From positions 1-64,000 of the forward strand of contig NZ_JNFG01000028.1 of NCBI RefSeq assembly GCF_000729995.1: a stretch of DNA of 64,000 nucleotides. Reading direction: 5' to 3'. Under the pieces are notes generated by a model. The model was not told where the DNA came from. It did not search any database and saw only the letters and a list, made by a program, of their open reading frames with translations. Shown piece after piece: positions 46,455 through 55,303 of the stretch. This stretch comes from Caballeronia sordidicola. Lineage in GTDB: Bacteria > Pseudomonadota > Gammaproteobacteria > Burkholderiales > Burkholderiaceae. The first letter of the stretch is position 1. Each line of letters opens with the position of its first letter. The position numbers were made by a program, and so were the translations under genes.

Positions 46455-49400
46455 ATGAGGTACTTTACAAATCTGATTGAACAAAGCCTGAGTCGCGCTC
46501 GCGAGGCCACTTTGAGCGTGCTGGGTATCAATGACGAAAATCTGCGTAGCCATCTAGGTCAGCAGATGAACGATGAACTTGGTTCGGACGGATGCTTTTT
46601 GGCGCCGCCCGTGTTTGAGCATACGTTCGGGTGGCAAGAGACCGAGGAAACCACGCTGAATGATTTAAGGGGGACCCTCCTCTCGGCGAGTCTGCTCGAT
46701 ACGCTCCAGAATGCTCAGCCTCCGTACCGCTTTGCATCGGATGCGCACCCTTACATTCACCAACTGCAGGCATGGGAAACCCTTCTCGGACCAACACCAA
46801 AATCCGCAGTAGTCACGAGTGGCACGGGCTCGGGGAAGACAGAATGCTTCATGGTGCCCATTTTGGAAGACCTGATTCGCGAACGCGAGAAGACCGGGCG
46901 ACCACTCATTGGTGTGCGCGCGCTGTTCCTGTATCCACTCAACGCGCTCATCAACTCGCAGCAGGAACGGCTCGACGCGTGGACGAAAAGCTTCGGCTCC
47001 GATATCCGCTTCTGCCTGTACAACGGAAAGACGGAGGAAAGCGCGAGTCAAGTTCGCAAGTTGCAACAGCAACGGCTGAACCAAGTACTGTCACGTGAGC
47101 AACTCCGCAGGGAGCCGCCACCTGTCTTAATGACCAATGCCACCATGCTGGAGTACATGTTGGTTCGACAGGTCGATGCTCCAATCCTCGAGATTTCTCG
47201 CCAGCAGCGCTCGCTGCGCTGGGTAGTACTGGATGAGGCGCACACCTACGTAGGTTCCCAAGCCGCCGAACTCGCCCTGCTCCTGCGACGCGTCGTTCAG
47301 GCGTTTGGCAAACGGCCCGAGGAAATCCGTTTTGTCGCAACTTCGGCAACCATCGCCGACGGCAATGCGAAGGAACGATTGCAGCACTATCTCGCAAGTC
47401 TGGCCGGTGTGCGTCCCGAGCAAGTTGTTGTAATTGGCGGTTCTCGGAAAGTGCCTGATATCGACCGGGCAGGGCCGCAGGAGCCGCGAAGCCTCGAAGC
47501 GATTCGCGCAATCGACGGCAGCAACGAAGTCGCTGCTACGCGTTTTGCGGCACTCGCTAATCATCCTCTAGCCAGCGAGTTGCGCCACGCTGTTGTCAGC
47601 AAGGGCCGCCCTCTTGACCTAAACGAACTGGTCCAAGCCGCGGGCAACGCCCTGCAAGGCGAAGATTTGGCTGCTAAACAGCGCGAAATCCTGGAATGGC
47701 TTGACCTAATGAGCGGAACGCGGCGCGCGGGTGACGAGCCACCGTTTCTTAAACTCCGTGCGCACCTCTTCCAGCGCATGCTGCACGGGCTTTGGTCTTG
47801 CGTCGACCCAAACTGTTCTGCGAAACCTGGACATCTCTATTCCTGGCCGTTCGGGAACGTCTACGTAACGCAACGCTCGCGCTGTGATTGTCATGCGCCT
47901 GTCTACGAACTTGGCTTTTGTGACGAGTGCAAAACCCCTCACCTTCTGGCGGAAGACAGCGCTGGACAACTTTTGCAACGCAGCCCTTACGCAAGCGACG
48001 AGTTCTCCCTGAGCTACGAGAGTCCCGCAGAGGACGAAGCACGTATCGAACCATCGTCGAGTCCCCGGCAGCGACAGCGCGCAGAGAAGTTCATCCTGGC
48101 AGCGTCGGATACACGGAATGACCCATATTTCCCACTGGCACTTAACCTTAAGACCCTGGCCGTAGGCACTCCATCATCTTCGGACACTATCGAACTCGCT
48201 GCTACGCCCGAGTCTGAGGCATGCTGCAGTCGTTGCGAGACTGGCTTTACTGAGTCACCTGGAGCGCTTCGGAAAGCATACCTCGGCGCGCCGTTCTATG
48301 TAGCGAACGCAGTTCCAACCGTCCTCGAGTTCTGCCCGGACCCATCTCCCGAGGATTGCGACGGCAAATCTCCAGAAGAGCTTCCGGGGCGCGGGAGGAA
48401 GCTAATTACGTTCACGGACAGCCGCCAAGGTACAGCGCGCATGGCGGTCCGCATGCAGCAAGAAGCGGAACGGTCTCGCCTCCGAGGGCTTGTTTTTGAA
48501 GTGCTGCGCAATGCCCAAGCGAAGCTCGATGCAAAGCCTAAGGACGTGCCCACGGTCGGCTACGATGCACTCATTCAGGAAGCGAGGCGCGCCAAAGACA
48601 TCGGATTAAGCGACATAGCCGCCAGGTACCTGCAAATGGCGGAAGAATCTAAGTCCGGTTTTTCTGGCGGCAGAGTCAGCGAAACTTCCTGGCCCGAAAT
48701 GGTGAGTGAGTTGGCCACATCTAAAGACATAGCGCAATCAATTCTGGACTACAACAAGTACGCTAATCCAGAACTCTTCGGTGGTCATGAAGCTGCTCCC
48801 GCGATGGCGCGCCTACTTCTTGCTCGGGAATACTCGCGCAGACCGAAGAATCAGAACAGCACGGAGACGTTGGGCCTCGTACGTATCAGCTACAGTGGTC
48901 TCGAGAATGTCACTAGTGCGCCCTCATTATGGGGCGAACGCAAAGCGAAGCCCCTACCAGGCGAAGATAACGACGTCGCGACCAAGCTGACGCTCCAGGA
49001 TTGGAAAGATTTTCTCAAGATTGCGCTCGACTTCCATGTGCGCGAGAACACCTTTATCCGCCTCGACCCGACGATGCAGAGGTGGATGGGAGGACGGTTC
49101 ACGTCGAAAACCCTAATGCCGCCACGGCGGGACGCGGCGGAAGGTTCTACGTTTAAAAAGTGGCCCCTGGTGAAGCAAGGGAGAGCCAACCGCCTTACTA
49201 AGTTGCTCGAATTAGGATGCAACCTCGACAGAGCCCGAGCCGAAGACAAAGACATCATCAACCACTTTCTTGAGCAAGCTTGGACAGCTTTGGTTGGAGC
49301 GAGAATACTTGAGCAGTTCGAAGGGGGACACGCGTTAAACCTCAACAGCCTAACGTTCTCCCTTCCCACCGTCGCGTGGGTTTGCCCACTGACTCATCGA

Positions 49401-52400
49401 ATGTTCGACACCGTGTTTCGTGGGCTGACTCCGTACCTGCCTGACCGGTTTCGCGAAGGAGACTTTCAGTGCCGAAAAGTTCAGCTACCGACTTTTTCCC
49501 AGCTATTGCCGGGTGGCGATTCTGAGTCTGTACAGACTCAGGTTCGCAGGCTTGTCGCGGAGAATTCAGATATCCGAAAACTTAGGGTACAAAATCTCTG
49601 GACCGACCTTAGCGACCGAACGGCGGAAGGTGGATTCTATTACCGGACCGCGGAACATTCTGCGCAGCAATCTTCGACCAAGCTAGAAACGTACGAAGAG
49701 ATGTTCAAGCGCGGCAAAATCAATGTGCTGAATTGCTCGACTACTATGGAAATGGGTGTCGACATCGGTGGCATATCTGCGGTGGTCATGAACAATGTGC
49801 CTCCCCATCCAGCGAACTATCTCCAGCGCGCCGGTCGCGCAGGCCGCCGCAATGAAGCTCGCTCAATCGCGTACACCTTATGCAAGGCTGACCCGCACAA
49901 CCAACGCGCGTTCAAGGAGCCGAAATGGCCGTTTATCACGGCCATTCCGGCACCGAGTATTACCCTTAGCTCGGACCGAATAGTGCAACGCCACGTCAAT
50001 TCGATGCTTCTCGCTAAGTTCCTGCGAACGCTCGGTGACACTGGAACGGACCGCACAAAACTCACCTTGAAATGGTTTTTTGGTGGCGGAGAGACGTCGA
50101 CCTGCTCTCGTTTCATTGACTGGATACGAAGCGAACCTGAAGAACTCAATGCAAGTGTTGCGGACCTTGCTCGTGGAACCAATCTGGCGGCGAGGTCCTT
50201 GTCCTCAATCATCGACGACGCCATTGCGATTTTGCTGCCACTCGAGTCTCGCTGGGGTTTGGAGCACGGGAAGCTTACCCAGTTACTCGCATCTGCCACA
50301 GACGAGCCTTACAGAAAGGCACTCAGTTTCGAACTGAAGCGCCACGAAGAAGAATATCTGTTGCGTGACCTCGCCGCCCGTACCTTCCTGCCCGGCTACG
50401 GATTTCCAACCGATGTCGTGAATCTAAACACCTATAACGTCGAAGATTTCAAGGACCGGACTCGTCAACGAGACGAGAAGAGCCGAGAGGACAATATCTT
50501 CACTTCAAAGGAACAACCAACGCGCGGACTGGACGTCGCCATACGCGAATACGCACCGGGCGCACAAATCGTCATTGATGGACGGGTGTACCGGTCCGCG
50601 GGGATAGGTCTACATTGGCACTCGGGTGGCGCTATAAAGGAGGCTCAGAAATTTGATATCGCCTGGCGCTGTACGAATTGCGGCACAGCGGGCGTCACCG
50701 AGAACGCTTACTCCAACAGTGTTAACGTACAGTGTACGCAATGCGCTCATCCGATACTTCCTACAGAGAAGAAACTGGTGCTTCGCCCATCAGGATTCGT
50801 CACGGACTTTTACGAGTCGACAACCAACGACATCAGCGTACAAAAATTCATTCGGGTTGCTCCCCCGCGAATTCAACTTGACGGCGAAACGCTCGCGCTA
50901 CCGGACAGCCGCTGCGGATATCTCCGTTTTGGCCACAACGGCAGCGTCTTCTATCACTCGTCTGGCGAGCATGAGAATGGATACGCGATTTGCCTTGCAT
51001 GCGGACGCGCGGAGTCGATGACCCACGACAGCGAGGTTCCTGCTTCGCTTCGTCCTGACAAACCCCATCGTCCGGTCGGCGGAGCCACTGGCAGCCGCAA
51101 AGACAAGACGTGCGCAGGCACATCAGTCAAAGCAAACGTCTATCTCGGCTATCACACTGCTACCGACGTTCTCGAGCTTTTGCTGAAGAGCCCGATAACC
51201 GGAGAGTGGCTTGGAGGCTCCCCGGAGGCGGAAGTCATTGCGACCACACTGGCAGTCGCGTTGCGTGACGCAATCGCTGATGAGATTGGCGTTTCGAGCA
51301 CGGAAATGGGGTTTGGTGTGCGCCTCGATAGAGACATCTCCACGGGCAAAATACGGTCCGTCATTCAGCTCTTTGACCGAGTCAACGGCGGCGCTGGATT
51401 TGTGTTGACGGGCCTACCACAGGTAATAAAACTGCTGACAAAAGCTGCGCACAAGTTGAGTTGCCCAGCCAATTGTGAAAACGTGTGTTCCTCTTGCCTC
51501 GCGAGTCAGGACAGTCGTGTCGAGTACGAGGAATTGGACCGGCACGCGGCAAAGGGATGGCTTGAGGTAAACGAATTCCTGCGGCATCTTGAATTGCCCG
51601 CTGAGTTCCACCGCATTCCCGGCGCGACATATTGTTCCTTCGGCCCACAACGCTTCATTCGAGAAACTATCAACAAAGGTGCGACCGCCATTCAATTTTT
51701 ATTGCGCGGTGACCCTAGGGAATGGGACCTGGACCTTCCAGAATTCCGCGATAGGGTATTGACTTGGAAAGTTATGGATTCGCTTGACGTTAGCATCGCA
51801 TTTCCGCAGTCGAAACTTCTCTCGAACGACGTTAAACGAAGCCTCTGCATTTTGGACAAACTTGGCGTGCATATATGCCAGTGCGACGATAGCTGGGATG
51901 CCTTTGGCGTTCCTGGTGTCGTGCAAATTTGCCGTGGGGAAGATACCCAGACGCTCTTTACCATTGCGGGGGACACAGGCATTCCTGGTGAAGGCTGGCT
52001 GCGAACGAACGATTCCAGCATTTGGGTGTCGACGAGGCTAGTTAAGCCATTCAACATGACGCCAATCGACATGGCTCGCTGGGATAGCGGCGAGACGGGG
52101 GCCAAGGTTCTGGACGTCGTAACCGAGCTAAATGGGCCTGTGTCCTCTTTATCCACGCGACTGAACGCGCTGCTTCGGGAGAAGGCGCCCTCATTGGTAA
52201 GCCTGATAGAACAGGACTGCGCGACCGAAATCAGCTATAGCGACCGATATCTCAAATCGCCATGGTCTTTGATGGTGTTGGGTGGTTTTCTGTCATTGTT
52301 CAAGAACAATGACCTTCTTCGTCTGGAGATTAAAATTCTTCAGCCCCAAGCGACGCGTTTGAGTAACAGTATCAAACATGACTGGAGTCGCCGTGAAGAC

Positions 52401-52715
52401 CTGAACGAGTTAGCAAAAGCGTGGCTGCAGACCATCGTTTCCGTGGAACCCCGAATCTTGATGGTCGAAAAGTCATACGACCTTCAACATAGCCGGGTCA
52501 TCTCGATATCTTGGGCATCGGGAAAGAAAAGTAAGCTCATACTAGACCAAGGTGTCGGTTACTGGCAGCCAAAAACGCCTTATCGTGAACAAACGTATTT
52601 TGACTTCAACGGGAGTCTTGAGACACAGGCCCGTCAGATGGAGGACCAGTACAAAATCACCAATATGATTAATGGGGGCGCGTGGCCAACTTTCTTGACA
52701 ATTGTGTCCGAGTGA
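46455..52715 (+). CDS. druE: Druantia type III helicase DruE
   Basis: 2086-residue superfamily 2 helicase. Walker A TSGTGSGKTE is at about residues 121-130, the DEAH box LDEAHTYV at 259-266, and motif VI QRAGRAGRRNE near 1124. A Cys-rich insertion (CVDPNCSAKPGHLY... RCDCHAP... CDECKTPH, about 450-500) probably binds zinc. The DUF1998 domain ends with its four-Cys cluster CPANCENVCSSCLAS near 1670. The last 350 residues (after 1730) are an extra domain of unknown fold with no recognisable catalytic motif. DruE is thought to act on foreign DNA together with DruH. Confidence 0.93.
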   Translation: MRYFTNLIEQSLSRAREATLSVLGINDENLRSHLGQQMNDELGSDGCFLAPPVFEHTFGWQETEETTLNDLRGTLLSASLLDTLQNAQPPYRFASDAHPYIHQLQAWETLLGPTPKSAVVTSGTGSGKTECFMVPILEDLIREREKTGRPLIGVRALFLYPLNALINSQQERLDAWTKSFGSDIRFCLYNGKTEESASQVRKLQQQRLNQVLSREQLRREPPPVLMTNATMLEYMLVRQVDAPILEISRQQRSLRWVVLDEAHTYVGSQAAELALLLRRVVQAFGKRPEEIRFVATSATIADGNAKERLQHYLASLAGVRPEQVVVIGGSRKVPDIDRAGPQEPRSLEAIRAIDGSNEVAATRFAALANHPLASELRHAVVSKGRPLDLNELVQAAGNALQGEDLAAKQREILEWLDLMSGTRRAGDEPPFLKLRAHLFQRMLHGLWSCVDPNCSAKPGHLYSWPFGNVYVTQRSRCDCHAPVYELGFCDECKTPHLLAEDSAGQLLQRSPYASDEFSLSYESPAEDEARIEPSSSPRQRQRAEKFILAASDTRNDPYFPLALNLKTLAVGTPSSSDTIELAATPESEACCSRCETGFTESPGALRKAYLGAPFYVANAVPTVLEFCPDPSPEDCDGKSPEELPGRGRKLITFTDSRQGTARMAVRMQQEAERSRLRGLVFEVLRNAQAKLDAKPKDVPTVGYDALIQEARRAKDIGLSDIAARYLQMAEESKSGFSGGRVSETSWPEMVSELATSKDIAQSILDYNKYANPELFGGHEAAPAMARLLLAREYSRRPKNQNSTETLGLVRISYSGLENVTSAPSLWGERKAKPLPGEDNDVATKLTLQDWKDFLKIALDFHVRENTFIRLDPTMQRWMGGRFTSKTLMPPRRDAAEGSTFKKWPLVKQGRANRLTKLLELGCNLDRARAEDKDIINHFLEQAWTALVGARILEQFEGGHALNLNSLTFSLPTVAWVCPLTHRMFDTVFRGLTPYLPDRFREGDFQCRKVQLPTFSQLLPGGDSESVQTQVRRLVAENSDIRKLRVQNLWTDLSDRTAEGGFYYRTAEHSAQQSSTKLETYEEMFKRGKINVLNCSTTMEMGVDIGGISAVVMNNVPPHPANYLQRAGRAGRRNEARSIAYTLCKADPHNQRAFKEPKWPFITAIPAPSITLSSDRIVQRHVNSMLLAKFLRTLGDTGTDRTKLTLKWFFGGGETSTCSRFIDWIRSEPEELNASVADLARGTNLAARSLSSIIDDAIAILLPLESRWGLEHGKLTQLLASATDEPYRKALSFELKRHEEEYLLRDLAARTFLPGYGFPTDVVNLNTYNVEDFKDRTRQRDEKSREDNIFTSKEQPTRGLDVAIREYAPGAQIVIDGRVYRSAGIGLHWHSGGAIKEAQKFDIAWRCTNCGTAGVTENAYSNSVNVQCTQCAHPILPTEKKLVLRPSGFVTDFYESTTNDISVQKFIRVAPPRIQLDGETLALPDSRCGYLRFGHNGSVFYHSSGEHENGYAICLACGRAESMTHDSEVPASLRPDKPHRPVGGATGSRKDKTCAGTSVKANVYLGYHTATDVLELLLKSPITGEWLGGSPEAEVIATTLAVALRDAIADEIGVSSTEMGFGVRLDRDISTGKIRSVIQLFDRVNGGAGFVLTGLPQVIKLLTKAAHKLSCPANCENVCSSCLASQDSRVEYEELDRHAAKGWLEVNEFLRHLELPAEFHRIPGATYCSFGPQRFIRETINKGATAIQFLLRGDPREWDLDLPEFRDRVLTWKVMDSLDVSIAFPQSKLLSNDVKRSLCILDKLGVHICQCDDSWDAFGVPGVVQICRGEDTQTLFTIAGDTGIPGEGWLRTNDSSIWVSTRLVKPFNMTPIDMARWDSGETGAKVLDVVTELNGPVSSLSTRLNALLREKAPSLVSLIEQDCATEISYSDRYLKSPWSLMVLGGFLSLFKNNDLLRLEIKILQPQATRLSNSIKHDWSRREDLNELAKAWLQTIVSVEPRILMVEKSYDLQHSRVISISWASGKKSKLILDQGVGYWQPKTPYREQTYFDFNGSLETQARQMEDQYKITNMINGGAWPTFLTIVSE

Positions 52716-53039
52716 CTCCGGCTTATTGACGAATCGTCCGTTCTACGTAAGAGGCAGACAAGGCGATTTTGCCTCCTCGTCTGCAAAAGCGGTTCTGGCA
52801 GCGACACCGCGGGAGTCACTTGAGCCGCAGCGCTATTCCAAGCGCAAGATAACTTCGTTGATTAAACACACCGAGAGGCTATCTGCTGGATTTTGGCTGA
52901 GGACAAGTATCTGTTTGACGACCGTAGCGTCGCACCCGCCGGAGCCTTCAAGGTCGCGTACATGTGCGACGAGACGCGCCCCCGCGGGACGGGCGCGCGG
53001 TCACACAGCGAAAAGTTGACCAAGGCAATTGCATTGTAA
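52716..53039. other. Convergent intergenic region between druE and apeA
   Basis: About 320 bases where rightward druE meets leftward apeA. A G+C-rich inverted repeat of CGCGCCCCCGCGGGACGGGCGCGCGG lies at 52976-53001 and may be a terminator. One frame (52702-53019) stays open but has no domain and no ribosome-binding site. Confidence 0.4.
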
Positions 53040-54539
53040 TCAACTATCTTTTTTCATCAGACCGGCTGCAATCAATCGATATTTGATGACATGAGATTGA
53101 TGCCCGGTTGTCGCCCACTTGCGTACCAGCGTTTCGCTCACACCAATGTCGAGCAGCAAAATCATATGGTAAAGCACCGACAGCGCCTCGATTAATCGAC
53201 TAACGACAATGAGAAAATCTGCGCACGATTCTCTCGTTCGCTTGCCCCCAAAATGGGCGATATCGTTGCGCAGGTCGGCGCATCGCTTCGCGAAGTCATC
53301 TAGCAAGGAATTGTCGAACTCGATTGGTAGCATGCTAAACAGAGCGATAAGCCGCTCTTTCAAACTGGGCTCACCTTGGAACTGTAGAGCGCCTTGCAAC
53401 CACCTCCGGTGTTTCGCGCCGACCTGGCTGAGAATTTCGTCGATTTTTGTTTGGAGCCCACTGTCACGAGGCCGGCTGCCAATCTTGGAGCGATGGAACG
53501 ACTCTAAGCCGTACGTGAGGTTCGAGAACTTGTTTTCCGTGTACTGGTCCATCTTCCGTTTCGTTGACGGAAATGCGAAGTAGCCCGCGCCATGTTCTTT
53601 TAGGCCCGCCTTCCATTGCGAACACATTTCACCGAACGAGTCCTTTATCTGGGGGAACCGAACCGGACAATCCCTCCACTTCGGAGGCACATCACTTCCT
53701 GGCAGTCGCCGGAAATACAGGGTGAATTTTTTTCGCGAGCGCGACAGTGTCACGGTGGGCCACGGCAATGGAAAGTCAGAGTCGGTCAGAACAATAAAAA
53801 GGTTCTGCAACACGGCTAGTTCCGAAAGCACGGCCTCGGCCGATTCACCTCGCTTGAACCGCATCTGGAGACTCAGGTATTCGCGCAACGCCACCTCATA
53901 TGGGCGGGGAGAGCCGCTCCGGGAATCATTGAGATGGTGCTTAAATATTAACCGCCCCGACGAAGTTTCGTAGGCTAGGTCGGGGATGCGCGTGTTTGAC
54001 AATTTCAGAGTCCTGCTTGTACGCGCGACTCTTATCGAGCCTACATCCAGCCAATCCTCGAAGCCTTTCAGCGCTACATCGAATTCTGAAAACTTGAACG
54101 CCTTAGCTCTACGTGGAGGAGGCTCGTTCCCGACCACTGAGAACGTTGCGAAATATTCTGCATGGGAAAACCTGGCGGAATGAAACGTTCCGCCGTTTCG
54201 AACAGCATCCAATAGCAGGACGTGCCTTCCCGAAACTTTGAGTATGCCTTGAATAGCTTGAGGCGGTTGTCCGTCGGTAACCGAGGCGAAAAACTCCCCC
54301 GACCCGTCCGCGTTCGGCATTAAGCCATCCAGGTCCAGATTGGTTGCCCCCGTTTTGTCAATCTTTAGTCTACCCGTTACATGATGTTCCGGGGCAAAGT
54401 GGTTATCTGGATAGGTCGCGTCATACCACCAAAAGTGGCCTTGCTCGTCGATGATGCAATCGTTCAATTTGTTCTCTGGAAAGTTAATGCCCTGACTATA
54501 AATAGCTGTTTGTGTTAAGAAGTTAGGCGCTGTACTCAC
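53040..54539 (-). CDS. apeA: ApeA-type HEPN anti-phage ribonuclease
   Basis: 499 residues. The N-terminal two thirds match the ApeA N-terminal domain (FPENKLNDCIIDEQGHFWWYDATYPD, KFSEFDVALKGFEDWLD, TIPDLAYETSSGRLIFKHHLN-like parts). The C-terminal 150 residues form a HEPN domain with the catalytic RX4H motif RNDIAHFG (Arg about 424, His about 429). HEPN proteins are RNases; ApeA proteins protect against phages as single genes, presumably by abortive infection. The start is GTG at 54539 with GGAGAC before it. Located 71 bases downstream of the 210-residue gene on the same strand. Confidence 0.88.
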   Translation of the reverse strand: MSTAPNFLTQTAIYSQGINFPENKLNDCIIDEQGHFWWYDATYPDNHFAPEHHVTGRLKIDKTGATNLDLDGLMPNADGSGEFFASVTDGQPPQAIQGILKVSGRHVLLLDAVRNGGTFHSARFSHAEYFATFSVVGNEPPPRRAKAFKFSEFDVALKGFEDWLDVGSIRVARTSRTLKLSNTRIPDLAYETSSGRLIFKHHLNDSRSGSPRPYEVALREYLSLQMRFKRGESAEAVLSELAVLQNLFIVLTDSDFPLPWPTVTLSRSRKKFTLYFRRLPGSDVPPKWRDCPVRFPQIKDSFGEMCSQWKAGLKEHGAGYFAFPSTKRKMDQYTENKFSNLTYGLESFHRSKIGSRPRDSGLQTKIDEILSQVGAKHRRWLQGALQFQGEPSLKERLIALFSMLPIEFDNSLLDDFAKRCADLRNDIAHFGGKRTRESCADFLIVVSRLIEALSVLYHMILLLDIGVSETLVRKWATTGHQSHVIKYRLIAAGLMKKDS

Positions 54540-54610
54540 GTCTCCAATGGTCGTTGGGATGATTCAAGGGCACGGGTGCAGCGCTTCGGAGATGAGCCTT
54601 TAGCGCGATG

Positions 54611-55243
54611 CTAATGGCTGGCGGGAGCACCGCTCCGTTCTAATAGGCCCTCAATGTTCGCGAGTGCGCTGAGCCGCAGCAGTGCGCGGGTCGGTTTGAA
54701 GATGAAGCCGTTACCTCCGCCCCCGTAGGTCGTCGGCGGGGCGCTCGCTACCAGCAGGCCGGTTCGCAACAGAGAAATGGCGGTCGCCATGAAATATTCC
54801 GCGTTTTTGAAGACGTCCGCGACTAGTTCTTTGATGGCCTCAATCTGCACATCGCGCGGTGATTTTGGTGGCTCGGCTCCATCACCCCGCAGCCTGAACA
54901 TCGTGCCCAACAGAATAACTTCAACACGCTTCAGTGGAGCAAGAATGTCGGCGAGGTAAAGGAAGTCGTCCGCGGCGATTGACCGGTGGGTGACCTGCTC
55001 TGCAAAGACCGCGGCCAGCAATCGAAGATTCAGCCAAGCCGTACCTTCCTCTGCCGCGCGTTGATATCGAAAGAGAATTGCGGCTGCGTCGGGTGGGTCT
55101 GCCTCGTCGAGCTTTCGCGTCCCCGATTGCTGAAATTGAATTCCGGGCGCGATTTTTATGCTTTTCTTGAAGCCCCAGCCTATGTCGTCCCCCGAAGACC
55201 ATGTCCAGCGAACTAACGTCACCTTTTGCCGACAAGGCAACAA
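54611..55243 (-). CDS. Unknown protein between hhe and apeA
   Basis: 210 residues from a TTG start at 55243. No family is certain. Near the N-terminus the segment IGWGFKKSIKIAPGIQF resembles the start of DUF4236 proteins (which usually begin MGxxFRKSIKIxPGVR), but here the corresponding start codon is ATA, so the true beginning is uncertain or mutated. The rest is helical (WLNLRLLAAVFAEQVTHRSIAADDFLYLADILAPLKRVEVILL and AIKELVADVFKNAEYFMATAISLLRTGLL). It lies in one strand and direction with hhe (60 bases upstream) and apeA (71 bases downstream), so it may be an accessory of either defence protein. Real coding character, unknown role. Confidence 0.55.
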   Translation of the reverse strand: MLPCRQKVTLVRWTWSSGDDIGWGFKKSIKIAPGIQFQQSGTRKLDEADPPDAAAILFRYQRAAEEGTAWLNLRLLAAVFAEQVTHRSIAADDFLYLADILAPLKRVEVILLGTMFRLRGDGAEPPKSPRDVQIEAIKELVADVFKNAEYFMATAISLLRTGLLVASAPPTTYGGGGNGFIFKPTRALLRLSALANIEGLLERSGAPASH

Positions 55244-55303
55244 TATTGCCGGTCGTTCCGATGACCGGACACCTGTTGTGCCGGCCGTCGAGCCGTCTCA
55301 ATC

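Noticed and set aside
52702..53019. 105-codon frame between druE and apeA
   Set aside because: Overlaps the druE end, lacks a domain and a ribosome-binding site, and has Arg-rich composition typical of a shadow frame in G+C-rich DNA.
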